Program-made: the position numbers and the translations under genes
Part shown: one piece after another, positions 43,985 through 55,781 of the stretch
Numbering within the stretch: position 1 is the stretch's first letter
Layout of the letters: every line of letters begins with the position of its first letter
Notes under the pieces: model-generated
What the model saw: the letters and a program-made list of their open reading frames with translations, nothing else
The model's database searches: none
Told to the model about the DNA's origin: nothing
Assembly (NCBI RefSeq): GCF_040954835.1
Contig: NC_090698.1
Location: forward strand, 72,919,284-72,983,283
Length of the DNA stretch: 64,000 bases
Direction: 5' to 3'
Origin: Lepisosteus oculatus
Taxonomy: Eukaryota; Chordata; Actinopteri; Semionotiformes; Lepisosteidae

Positions 43985-44315
43985 GGGGTGAAATTTGGCC
44001 CGGACACCGGGATAACTCCCTACTCTTCTCGAGAAATGGCCGGGGATCTTTAATAATCACTGAGAGTCAGGACCTTGGTTTAATGTCTCATCCAAAAGAC
44101 GGCGCCCACTGCAGTAGAGTGTCCCCCCCACTATACTGGGGCATTAGGACCCACACAGGCCGTAGGGGGTTGCCCGCCGCTGGTCCCACTTACACCACTT
44201 CCAGCAGCAACCATAGCTTCCCAGGAGGTCTCCCATCCAGGCACTGATCAGGCTCAACCCTGTGAGCTTCAGTGGGCTGCCAGCTGGGAGCTGCAGGGTG
44301 ATATGGCTGCTGGCT
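43985..44315 (-). mobile_element. 5S-SINE, 5' part with 5S head
   Basis: Head at about 44315-44215 and body to 43985 on the minus strand, 3' truncated. Confidence 0.7.
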
Positions 44316-46824
44316 GGTATAAACAGTATCTAGCTGGAATAAACTGAAGTGTAAATGGAATGTTTATCTAAACAATGGTTGTAGTTTCTTTGTCTCTGCA
44401 GTTGTTTCTTCACTTCAACAGAAGCATGTACAAGAACGTGAGGTTGAAAGGAAAGAACAAAAAAGTGTTTAGATTGTCAGAGGTTTGGGGATTTGCGATT
44501 AATTCTGTTTCAGATTTAATGGGACCCCCTAGTGAGCAATCAGTTCTTGGCCTAGCAAACTCTGTGTGTAGAGATGTGTCTGGGTGTGCAAGGCTTTTTT
44601 TTCCAAGGTGTGCTTTCAAAGTGCTGCCCAGGCTTATTTAGAATCATAGCTCTGACAAGGCAACATGCCTAGAATTTAGTATGAATCCTCTCTTCCCTAA
44701 GCTTAACTGTTTCTGACTGGGCTTTGAGTTATCTCATGTTTAAACAGTTGCTGACTCGTGCTGGAAAGAAAGGCAAGTTGCCCATTAAAAGAACTTTGGC
44801 CTAGCTTTTTTTTTATTGCAGGTCCCAATCCACAAAGGAGCTGACAGGAAATCAAGAACTCCAAAGTGTTTCTGTCGGCTTGGAATTTAGAAAAGCCAGC
44901 TTGTGTCAGGTTCAGGTAAAGTTCAGGCAGAGACTGTAGAAAAACTCCTTTAGCTCTTCATCACTTCAGCTCCCGATGAGTTACTTCAGATCTGAGCTCT
45001 CTCTTAGATCTCTCTCCCATGAGCCAGGAACATGATTCTGCAAATTGTGAGGGTTTTATTAAAGCATTAGGACCTAATGCAGCAAGCCATACTTGCTAAA
45101 TAATTAACGGCACATTGGCTCAAATGACTTAATCAAAGCTTATCTGTGAAATACAAGTGCAAGATAGCAAACTTATGGCTTGAGAAGTTCTCACAAAGCC
45201 AAAACGCATGCATTCCCACAATTAAAAAAAAAGATAATTCCCACAGCTGCAGAAAACATAGCAGCTATTTGCTGTAATCTAGTAAACACCACCCATCACT
45301 ATTTAGGAAGAAGATACATGACCCTCAAAAGTGGATTAATGGGCGTTACAGTGTAATAACATATTTAATAACAAGAATTACACTAATCCTAAAATTAATG
45401 TGCCCTCTGCCGGTAACATGGCACAATTTGTTCAACAGCTCATGTTCAGTATGTTATAGAATTGTGAGCTTATTTAGGGGAAACCTGGAATTGAGAAATA
45501 GTTTTAAATAGTCTGAGAATAAGGGAATGTGGGTTTTGACGCGTTTGTTAGTGTTTTCAAAAATGTTTCCAATGCAGGGACACGAAGCGGATTTTTTCAT
45601 GGATTGCGGTTGAAATTTCAAATGCAATGAGCTGTATCGGAAATGCCGGTGAACTAACGTGTTGCCAAAGCAATCGCCATTAACGGGCTATTTTCAACAA
45701 CAAGATATTCAAGTGGTTCGCTCTCTGTTCCTCAGAGGCTGTGGTAGGAGCTCACACACTGGGCTGCAGCTCTGTGGAGTTTCCTCCCCCAGGGGGATTG
45801 AAAGCTGTTCGGATTCTGTCAGTCGTGGGAATTTTTGGATGAGATTCCTTTTTTAGGAAAGACTGATTGCCTATTTCTGGAGTATATCCTGTAGTGCACC
45901 TCGGTCTCTGCTTCTCCCTGCTGGCAGTGGAAGCACAGCCTATCCTCTCCGGACAGCCATGTCACATGTATTACCCGTTTTCTATGAACACCTGGTCAGC
46001 ATGTTTTAATTGGTTTTAACATTCAGGCTGTGGGCACTCTAGGCAGCCAGGTCAGCCAGTGTTGGACAGTTTCTGTGGCCAGGCTGTGGTCACTGAGCCC
46101 GTACTACGTCGGGGTCTGTTTCTTCCTGTGCTCTCTCACCAGGATGTACTTTCTTTTTAGGGCCCAGAAGAACTCCAGCTTGTGTTGTGTTTGCTCCTGT
46201 GGGTGAGGCAGAGATGTTTGATTTAATATCATTAAATAAATAATACTTGCCAATTTGTTTAAAGCAAAACTAGAATTCATAGTTCAAAAGTTCTTCCTGA
46301 GCAGCTTTAGTGAAGTTCAGTTTTATTCTGTAAGGACTGTTTTGACCTATAAGTACGATTAATACCCCTGACTTTGCTATCCACTTTACATATTTCATCT
46401 TATCATCTTTATAATGTCATTTCATCTCCCCTGAGCTATTTCACACTTCATACCTGCTCTGTTTTCTCATTGATCTTCTTGCTTTGATTCAGCCCTTTTG
46501 ACCAGCTCTGTCTCTGACAGTGGGATTGCACTTTACTGTCTGTGAACTCTCTTTCCATCTAAACTGGTTTCAGTTCTGTTTGATGTCTGCCTTTTGAAAA
46601 CCTCTCTGCATTCATCGAAGAGGAAACTCTCCACCCTTTACTGAGCACAGTTTCCAAAACCACCACCTGTAATTCTAAATTTGTAATAGCACTCATTAGA
46701 TGATAAATGTAAACCTGCAACCTGAGAGATATTTACCACATGTGCACAGCATACCGTGCATCAGTTACTCAGACTAAATTGTAGTCTGGATTTACACAGT
46801 ATGGTCTCCATAAAGGTGTCCCTT
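44316..46824. other. Gene-free interval
   Basis: No exon recognised. At 45722-45763 there is a dispersed relative of the 33.4-34.4 kb minisatellite unit (CTCTCTGTTCCTCAG..GGAGCTCACACACTG). Confidence 0.5.
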
Positions 46825-46930
46825 AATAATAACAGTTTATATAGTTCTTTTCTGGACCCTCCACTCAAAGCACTTTACAGGTAATGGGGATCCCCTCCAC
46901 CACAACCAATGTGCAGCCCCACCTGGATAC
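46825..46930 (-). mobile_element. 5S-SINE tail fragment
   Basis: Short 3' fragment with the CACTCAAAGCACTTTACAGG motif. Confidence 0.7.
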
Positions 46931-47029
46931 AATTGTCAATAAAAATGCATAAATCTAAAATAAAAATCTATTATTTTAATTATCTATTAAATCTATAATA
47001 TCTTCCAAATCTTGAATTTCAGCTATTTT

Positions 47030-47640
47030 TTTATTTCATTTGCCTCTTCGAGTTTCATTTGCTAATTCTCATAATCTGGTATCATCTGCAGTCTCACCTA
47101 GTTTACATATTATCCCAGAATCTAGATCAGTGATACAAACTAGGAAGAGCAGCATTCCCAATACAGACCCCTGTGGTACTCCACTAATTACGTCACCCCA
47201 AACTAAGTGTGCACCCCGTACCTGTACTCCCTTTTATCTACTTAATTACCAATTGTCAACACAAACACTGTCCATTAATGCCTATCACCCTCAATTTGAA
47301 AATTAATTATTTACAAAGTATGTTTTTAAAAAGCCTTCTGAAAATCTAAATATGCCCTTTATGTATTCAATACCTAGAGTTCAAAGAACTCTTAACAAGT
47401 TGATTAGGCCACCTTTTATAAATCCATGCCATTTTTGTAGATATTATTTTAAGTTGAGTTCTTAATCGTTTCCTTTACCTTCCATGAAATAGAAGTTAGA
47501 CTTCTTGGTCAATATTAATTACTGTATTTGGTTCAGTTTTCTCACCCTTTTTATGGATTTGTACTACATTGGCCATTGTCCAGTTCTTGGACACGACCCC
47601 TGTGTCATTGGCTAATGCCTTTTAATCATTAATCATCATA
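47030..47640 (-). mobile_element. Decayed CR1 LINE reverse-transcriptase fragment
   Basis: On the minus strand, ISGVPQGSVLGMLLFLVCIT and TADDTRL occur near 47190-47080, with a degraded LDFQKAF-like segment near 47360. Frameshifted and stop-containing. Confidence 0.7.
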
Positions 47641-47999
47641 TACACCTCAAATTTAAAATGAGAACTTAATCGTTTTATTTACAGTGCATGCCAGATAAGA
47701 TGAATCTGCATCGAGAGCTCTCCAGAGTTACTTGAACCCTGAACTCTGTTGCACAGAGAAACTGTCCAGTGCTAAAAAAACTATTCATTTTATCTGCCTA
47801 CCACAGAATGTGTTTAAAGGCAGAGATACTTAATGCAGAAACCAATATTACATTTGTAGTGTAATTACACATTACCTACAGCTTAATACTCATTTGTCAG
47901 AATAATCTGCATAATGCACTGCAGTGTTACTACACAAAGACCCAGTTATCTTACGTTTAATGTAATATTCATGTACAAAAAAATCACTGAAGATGTTGA

Positions 48000-50062
48000 A
48001 AAATCAATCAAAGTTTATTTATCAACTGTACAACAGTACAGCGTGCAGCAGTAGTTGCTTGCAATGAAATGTCTTTTCTACTAGCTTAATTTGTAATTAA
48101 AGTTACAAAGTAAGGTTACATAATAATATTGCAATAGAAATTGAATAAAATAAACTCAAAGAAAACTCACTATAAATAGAGCTGCTACAGTATGTGTCCA
48201 GGGTGTATGCAACACATATCATGTCCAAGCAGTGCAGTGTGCCGAATACAATGAAAACTGTATGTTCATGTAGTTATTATGGGTGATTTGCTGAAGGAAC
48301 TGCAGCTTGACTATTTAGTAGTCTTATTGCCTGGAGGTAGAAGCTGTTCTGCAATCTGTTGGATTTTGACTGAATGCTTCGATACCATGACTTGGATGAC
48401 TGGGGTCCTTGAGAATGGACCTGGCCTTCCTAAGACATCTAGCTGAGTAGATATCCTGGATATTTGGTAGCTCACAGCTGGTAATGAGCTGCGCTGACTT
48501 CACCACCCTCTGCAGTACTTTGCGATCCTGGGCGGAGCAGCTCCCACACCAGGCAGTGATGCAGACAGTCAGGATGCTCTCAATAGTGCACCTGTAGAAG
48601 CTGGTCTGGATATGTGACGGCATGCTGAACTTCTTTAGCCAGCAAAGAAAGAATAGGCGCTGCTGTGCTTTTTTGACCACGATGTTGGTGTGGTGGGCCC
48701 AGGTTAAGTCCTCTGTGATAACTCCCAGGAATTTAAAACTGCTGACCCTTGCAGTCCCATTGATGTAGATAGGTGTGTGATCTCCTCCCTGGTGTTTCCT
48801 ATAGTCCACAATCATCTCCTTAGTCTTACTGATGTTCAGAGAGAAGTTGTTCTCCTGGCACCATGCCGCCAGGGTTTCAACCTCCTCCCTGTACGCAGAC
48901 AGTCATCAGGCCGATGACTGTTGTATTATCTGCAAATGTAATGATGGAGTTTAAGTTATGCCTGACGACACAATCATAGGTAAATAAGGAGTAGAGGACA
49001 GGGCTAAGCACACAGCCTTGGGGGGCTCCAGTGTTTAGGGTGTTCAGGGTAGAGGATATGTTGGTGCCCACCCTCACCACCTGCGGATGTTCCGTCAAGA
49101 AGTCCAGGATCCAATTACAAAGGGAGGTGTTCAGTTCCAGGTCCTAGAGCTTGATGAGAAGCTTTGAGGGCATTATGGCATTGAATGCTGAGCTGTAATC
49201 AACAAACAACATTCTCACATATGTTCCTTTCTTATCCAGGTGTGAGAGGGCAGTATGGAGGGCAGAGGCAATAGCATCTTCTGTTGACCTGTTCTGGCGA
49301 TACGCAAGCTGCAGTGGGTCTGGGGTGTCAGGCAGTGAGGAGGTGATGTACACTTTGACCAACTGCTCAGAGCACTTCATGATAACTGATGTGAGTGCAA
49401 CAGGGCGGTTGTCATTCAGACAACTGACTCTGGGTTTCTTAAGAACAGGGACAATGGTGGTTTTCTTAAAGCAAGGACCTATAGACTGAGTTAGAGAAAG
49501 ATTGAATATGTCAGAGAAGACATCTGCCAGCTGGTCTGCACATGCCTTCAGAACACAGCCAGGGATAGCATCAGGGCCAGGAGCCTTGCGTGGATTGGTC
49601 TTTTTAAAAACTTTACACGTATACGCTCTGAATATGCTCAGTGGGTGTTTGCACTGGATTTCGGGAATCCTCCTGACTCGATCTGCGTTACTGACCTCAA
49701 ACCGAGCATAAAATGAATTTAGCTCATCAGGAAGAGAGGAGACTGTTGTGCGATATAGCTGTGTTCCGCTTTGTAGTCTGTAATGGTGTGTATACCACTC
49801 CACATGTTCCGTGTGTTGCAGCCGTGATAATATGACTCTAATTTAACTCTATAGTTGTGTTTAGCTATTTTGATGGCTTTCCTGAGGTCGTATCTGGGTT
49901 TTTTGTATTTATTCATATCGCCAGAACTGAAAGCAGCTGTCTTAGCTTTAAGTTTGGCGCGTATCTGGCCATTTACCCACTGTTTCTGATTTGGATAAGT
50001 GCGAACAGTAATCCTGGAAACCAACAAATAAACGGCTGCTCACAGAAAAGCTGCTACTAACC
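48000..50062 (-). mobile_element. Decayed LINE (L2/Rex1-like), 5' truncated
   Basis: Minus-strand reading-frame pieces, in order from the 5' end: 50027-49719 (linker), 49803-49144 (APGPDAIPGCVLKACADQL, RPVALTSVIMKCSEQLV, LFVDYSSAFNAI), 49098-48877 ([26 protein letters not shown]) and 48815-48324 (SFKFLGVITEDLTW, C-terminal zinc-finger-like part). These are reverse-transcriptase motifs, with FADD changed to FADN. Frameshifts and stops separate the pieces. The 3' end near 48000 has a TTTGATTGATT tail. The endonuclease domain is missing. Confidence 0.85.
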
Positions 50063-50129
50063 AAGATGGTACAAATAGATTCTGTTAATTTCTAACCCAT
50101 CTTATTTTCTGAAAAAAATTCAAGTAAGG

Positions 50130-50308
50130 AGCTGTGTCAGCACACGTAAGCTACAAAGGAACAGGTAAAGGTTTATACCCTGCTGAAAAGAAAAGAGACA
50201 CAATGTTTTGGTTGTGGAGCCTTCTTCAGGTGTCTAAGACACCTGTATTGTGTCTCTTTCCTTTCCTTTTCAGCATGGTATTAACTTTTACCAGTTCCCT
50301 ATTTTCTG
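50130..50308. mobile_element. Palindromic MITE-like element
   Basis: Second copy with both arms; its centre includes CTTCTTCAGGTGTCTAAGACACCTG, itself a small palindrome. It abuts the truncated 5' end of the L2/Rex1-like LINE. Confidence 0.7.
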
Positions 50309-50489
50309 AAATTCATTTTGCAACCAAAACAGCTTTGGACAAGTCCAATTAAAGACAGAGAAAAAAAACATTCAATGAAAGAAATTAAACGATTAAATCA
50401 AAACTTTGACCCGCTTGGCAATGAAAACATGACAAATATCTAATTGTGCTACAGGGAGCTGTATTTAATTATAGGGGATTCATTATCAG

Positions 50490-50800
50490 GCCTACAGTTG
50501 TGGAGCACTGCTGCCTCACAGTGCTGGGGTCCCGGGTTCAATTCCTGAGCTGCTATTTGCATGTTTGTTCTTCCCGTGTTCATGCGGGTTCCCTCTGGGT
50601 GCTCCAACAGTCCAAAGACATACCAGTAGGTTATAAAGCTTAAATAATATGTAGGTTATTAAAGTGACCGTGGTGTGACCGCGTGTGCAGCTGTGTCTAT
50701 GCGTGTCTTGCAATGAACAGGCGTCCCGTCCAGGCAGTATCAAGCCTCGTGCCCATTGCTCCCCCACAACCCTGTACTGGATGGATGTTATTAGTAAGAT
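50490..50800 (+). mobile_element. tRNA-derived SINE (HE1/V-SINE-like)
   Basis: Carries GCACTGCTGCCTCACAG, a B box GGTTCAATTCC, TTTGCATGTT..TTCCCGTGT and CAGTCCAAAGACAT, the order seen in widespread vertebrate tRNA-type SINEs, followed by a GGCGTCCCGTCCAGG segment. Precise family not assigned. Confidence 0.65.
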
Positions 50801-50844
50801 GTCAATCGATGGGCTTATGGAATGTATACCAGTTGGATCAGGTT

Positions 50845-51408
50845 GTAGTTATTATTATTATTATTGCTTACACTTATATATCACTCCTCTGGACACTCCA
50901 CTCAAAGCACTTTACAGGTAATGGGGATCCCCTCCACCACCCCCACCTGGATGATGCGACGGCAGCCATAGTGCACCAGAACGCTCCCCACACACCAGCT
51001 CTCAGTGGGGAGGAGAGCAGAGTGATGTAGTCAATTCATAGAGGGGGATTATTAGGAAGCCACGATTAGTAATGGGAAATCTGGCCAGGACTCCGGGGTT
51101 GCACCCCTACTCTTTTCGAGAAACGCCCTGGGATTTTTAATGACCACAGAGAGTCTGGACCTTGGTTTTACGTCTCATCCGAGGGACGGCGCCTGTTTAC
51201 AGTATAGTGTCCCCGTCACTATACTGGGGTATTAGAACCTTCATGGACCGCAGGGTGAGTACTCCCTACAGGTTCCACTCACACCTCTTCCAGCAGCAGC
51301 CTTAGGTTTCCCAGCAGGTCTCCCATCCAGGTACTGGCCAGGCTCACACCTGCTGAGCTCCAGTGGGCTGCCAGCTGTGAGTTGCAGGGTGATATGGCTG
51401 CTGGTTGT
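50845..51408 (-). mobile_element. Full-length 5S rRNA-derived SINE (SINE3-like)
   Basis: Read on the minus strand, the head (51408-51300) follows 5S rRNA: GCCATATCACCCTG, then GAGCTCAGCAGG and CCAGTACCTGGATGGGAGAC. A ~400-bp body ends in AAAGCGC..TATATAAGTGTAAGCAAT and an ATT-rich tail at 50845. The 5S part contains the internal pol III promoter. It is the best complete copy in the window. Confidence 0.85.
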
Positions 51409-53634
51409 TGGACTACAGTTCCAGAGGCCAGGGCTGTGAGAGCTGTCTGGTTTGAAAGGGTTTCCTGCAGCTGTAACCTCTCTTCCGCCGCAAAGAAAGT
51501 CGCAGCGCAGCGGGAAATGGGGTCGGCGAAGCAGCAATTTTTGTTTCGATATTAAATTAAAATGCGGAAGAAGCAGTTAGAACACGCTGAGTGGATTCTA
51601 TTAAAAGTCATGTTTTTGATATTTAACAGAGGAGCAAAAACGTTGGTTGCAAATTTACCCAAATGCCCGCTTTTCTTCGCTTTTCTTCGTGTTATGTGAG
51701 ATTTTTATATTATGTTCTTCTCATACTGCACTGAAATGCATAAAAATTAATTGTGTGTTATAAAAAAATGACACTTGATTCCTATGCTTGATTTATAAAT
51801 GGCTTGAGGATCTGAAGGTGCTTGTTTTTTTTATTTCTAATAGCAAGTGCAGAACAGATCTTACCTTAATTAAATAAAGACAATTCTGGCTGTAGGGAGA
51901 AATAAAATGCAGTCTAGATCAAGTACATTTCTTATTAAGATTAATAAACAGTTTGACATTCTTGCTCCTATGACTGTAATCAATACTTTTAATACATATG
52001 AGTACCAATAGGGAAAAAGACCTATAAACATATATTGCTGCTGTAGGGTACATTTTAAATGTCCATATAGTAATCAATATGGAGAAATTAGCTATTGATT
52101 GAAAATAGTTTTATAATAGCTTACATATTGGTTTGCTCTTTAAAAAAATTCAGATATTTTCGCTAAGGGAAAGAAATTACTGTCATGGGATGAAAGTGTC
52201 CCCTGACCTTTGGTACAAGTTTTCTTGTCTTGGTGAAATGATTGGGTTTAAATTGGATTGCATAGCTTTTCTGTATTTTCACTGTCCAGCTTTGATTACT
52301 GGATGAGCAGTTTCAAAATTAAAGCAATCAGTACACACACGTTTCTGGGCAGATTTTAATACCAGAGTTCAAAGTGAAATAGGATGAATACTGATACAAT
52401 TTTCTGTTATAAACAGAAGCTAATAATTTCTTAATTAACTTATTTTCCTTTCATATAAAAAGTATTATTACTTAGTTGTTTAGGTAAAATATATTCTTAA
52501 AATAAACTAAGGTCTTATAAAATTATCGTTAAGGAAGTCTGAGTTTTTCTTCTGTCTAAATGTAATTCATTACATACCAGTAAATCCTTAAAAAGATAAC
52601 ATCTTCTGTATATTGCACATTTGTCATGAACCATTTTTATTCAGCATTTCTAATCCAAGAGATTTTTGTATGCCAAATATAGCTTTAAATTACAAGGTTA
52701 AACATATTTGTGCATACAATTTAAATGAAATGATCTTCATCTAAATAAATTGTATTAAACATTAAAGGCGAATTTATGAGATGTAAAATAGTGACATCTT
52801 GATACAGTATATGACAGAGAAGAGGCATTGGAGGTTGAGCTTGAATCCTCTACTGCTACTTAAGCCACAAGACGAGGAAAATCATAAGAGAAAATTGTAT
52901 TATTTTACAAATTCCAATTACTTACAGTTTTTATTAATACCAACTAGAATACAATAAAGACCACGGTCATTGTTTTCTGAGTTAAAAACATTTTACAAAA
53001 TATTAGAATGTAAGGAAGTTCTCAAGAGGAGACCATTCTATTCAAGTGTTTTAGATTTACAGTAACTAATTACAGTACATTACAGTAGCTTACAAGTGCT
53101 TTGAGAAACCACCTTAAAAGGCACTATATAAAATAGTTTATTATTATAATTAATCTAAGGATCTCATTTGACTGTTTATTAAAAGAATCAACTCTATTGT
53201 TTTCAACAACATAACTGGGTAGACTGTTCCAGACACATTACTGATTCAGACTACTAATTGTTTTTAAATTATTAATAATACTGCATAGGCAAGGAGCATA
53301 ATATCAACTGTAGAATCTAGACAGCAACTTGCTTTCAACACTGGAAATACGGTTTAACTCAGGAAGTGATCAATGCAGTGAAATTTTGCATTGATCAGAT
53401 CGCTTTATTTAAGGAGTTTGGATAATGGCCCGTAAGAATGTTATTAATTTCATGAAAATTCAGAATATCTAATTAATCAGTTTAGCTCAAATCCTACACT
53501 TTGGATGATATCAAAACATCTGCAAAATAGCAAATTGCTAATTATTCAATAGCGAGGTTCTGTTTGCAGCAGAAGTACTGCATCTACTCTGTGGGAAACA
53601 CTAAGATAAAATGGGAATTTTCAAATAAGAGAAG
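51409..53634. other. AT-rich gene-free interval
   Basis: Very AT-rich. Near 53095-53150 there is a SINE/LINE-tail-like segment (GTGCTTTGAGAAACCACCTT, GCACTATATAAAATAG, ATT repeats). Nothing else recognised. Confidence 0.5.
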
Positions 53635-53895
53635 AGAGAGAGAGATCACTCTATTGGCCATACACAATTTCTTGTATGAGGAATTTTTCTTTTCACATAC
53701 CCCAGCTTGCTCTCCATGAGACACACAGACAGGGAGAGTAGCTTGGGGTGAGAGCGCAGGGTCAGCATTTTATGGGGCCCCTGGAGCAGCTGGGGTTAAG
53801 GGCCTTGCTCAGGGGCCCAACGGAGTAGGATTCCTCTACCAGCCGCAGGATACGAATCTTCAAGCTTTATTTTTGCTTCCATTTTACTTACAGGA
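53635..53895 (-). mobile_element. LINE-type 3'-end repeat
   Basis: Shares TTGGCCATA.ACAATTTCTTG and CCCCAGCTTGCTCTCCATGA with 39904-40090; the minus strand ends like a LINE 3' terminus. It has a ~75-bp internal segment (GGGCCTTGCTCAGGGGCCCA) that the other copy lacks. Confidence 0.55.
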
Positions 53896-54464
53896 CCACT
53901 GCCCAGCTACAGCTTTGCAATGTAATATTTACATCAACTACCAGTACATTACAAATGAATTCATCCTGGAACAAACTTCGAGTTTGAGAACGTGAGTGAA
54001 ACAGACAAATCCCTAAATGAATGTCGCTGTGAGAACGATGTAATTGACGAACATGGTGCGGGTCTCCTGGCGCTCCAGTAGCTGAGGTATCAAAGGCAGG
54101 CGATGAGACGGAGTGGTTGGTTATTCCAGGCAGGGTCATGTCCAGGTAGTACGCAAGAAGAGAGGCAAATAAATCCAACTGGGGCAAGACAAGAGCGAGA
54201 AATGCCCCAAAAAACAAAACCAGAGTCTGGACCCTTTGAAGACTGAGGCACCTTGGGGTGCACCAGAAGCAGAGAGAGAGAGGGAAGGGGAGTGGAGCCT
54301 GGATTGCAGAAGAGAGAAAGAGGGGTGGTGGTGGGATAGGGGACAAAAGTGGCAGTTTTTGTTTTCCAGAGGGGACTGATGACACCAGGAAAACTGGAAG
54401 AAGAGAGCAGCCTTTCTTTGGATGGGCACCGCATTAGCAATGCTCCTCTGCTTGGATAATACCC

Positions 54465-55298
54465 CCAGTATATCTGAAATTCCTCTGTCTCATCTATGCT
54501 GATCCTATTGGTATGACGTTGGCCGTTTCCTTGGTAAACACTTGAATCAAATACTCATTCAACACATCGACCACCTCCCTTTCATTGCCTAGAAGTTCCC
54601 AATTATTCACTTCATTCTGTAACTCTCTTCATCTTTCCAATATCCCTTTTTTACCCATATTTGCGATTCATTGTAATCCTATACAATAGAGTTACAATTT
54701 AACTAGATTGTGCTATTTTTAATAATTTTAGATATCTATGAATACATCTGGATATTTAATCATATATTGCTTTTGTTTCCCTTATATTTTTCCTAATTGA
54801 TTTGTTAAACCATTTGGGATAAGTACTTTTTAGTTTGTAATGTACTCACTTTTGGGATAAATCTTTTCTGTGTTTCAAGCAGTCTGTTTAAACTGTTGCC
54901 ATCCATCCTTCCCTGATTCCATATCTATCCTCTTCCATTCTGCTTCTCCTAAGCTGTCTCATTGGTTCAAAGTCTGCTTTCCTGAAATTCAAACCTTTAT
55001 CTTTGAAGTACACTTCAAAGCAGACAGGACTATGTTCACTGTTCCCTAATGGAAGGTACCCCTGTTTGCCTCACTTTGCCTTGATCAAAACAAGTATTTT
55101 GCCTTGTCGGTGTTTTCTTTTTTAAAAAAAAACTGATTTGAAAATCAGTTATCAATCACATCTACCATGAAAGTTTCTGCTCGTGACATTCTTATAGGTT
55201 TTTCCCCAATCTACGTGGGTAAATTGAAGTCCCCCATAAAAAACACTTCTTCTTTTACATATAACTTCTTATATTCATTATTAAGTGTAGAAAAACAG
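54465..55298 (-). mobile_element. Decayed CR1 LINE endonuclease and linker region
   Basis: Minus strand: MGDFNLPT near 55240 (endonuclease GDFN motif) and NFLGNEREVVDVLNEYLIQVFT near 54590-54530 (linker ahead of the reverse transcriptase). The solo LTR at 55299-55781 interrupts this older sequence, which seems to resume after 55787. Confidence 0.65.
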
Positions 55299-55781
55299 TG
55301 TCACGATCGTTACTCCTCCTCTTAAGGGTGCTCCAGCCCTTCCTCGTTCTGTCCCATTCCCCACACCTGTTCCTTATTCCAGCCCCTCTTTAGTTCCACC
55401 TTTAAAGCCAGACGCAGGCGTTTGCCCGGCGCTTCTCATTGAATCCCGTTTCCTGAGAGCCCGGGGTCCTGCCGCGTCTGGCTCCGTTATGGTTTTAGTT
55501 TCCTGTTCCTGATTCCCTGTCCCGCCGGTCCCGACCCGGTTCTGCTTTTTAAACTACTTTGGATGGATCCCCTGGTTTTGGACTCTGCCTCCCATTTTGG
55601 ATTTCCCTTTTGGATTTATGCTTGGATTGTTTGCCCCCGACTCACTTCCCTGGACACCTGCTCACCTCGGACACGCCCCCCTGTCTCCTGACCCACTCCT
55701 GCATGATATTTTTCCCTATTGTTTCTTCACCTTCCGGATCGTGTCGTCCGCATAGGGCCCGGAAAGAACTGCTCCCTGACA
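55299..55781 (+). mobile_element. Solo LTR, Ty3/Gypsy-type
   Basis: 483-bp segment beginning TGTCACGATCG and ending CTGCTCCCTGACA, with TGTCA/TGACA terminal inverted repeats. It is flanked by perfect 5-bp duplications AACAG at 55294-55298 and 55782-55786. No internal retrotransposon sequence remains on either side. It is inserted in older LINE-derived sequence. The orientation and the Gypsy assignment are by general resemblance to fish LTRs. Confidence 0.75.

Noticed and set aside
51300-51408. Possible 5S rRNA gene
   Set aside because: Diverged from 5S and joined to a SINE body and ATT tail; a SINE head, not a functional 5S gene.
53888-54385. 165-residue minus-strand frame
   Set aside because: Pyrimidine-rich, no recognised motif, between LINE-derived repeats.
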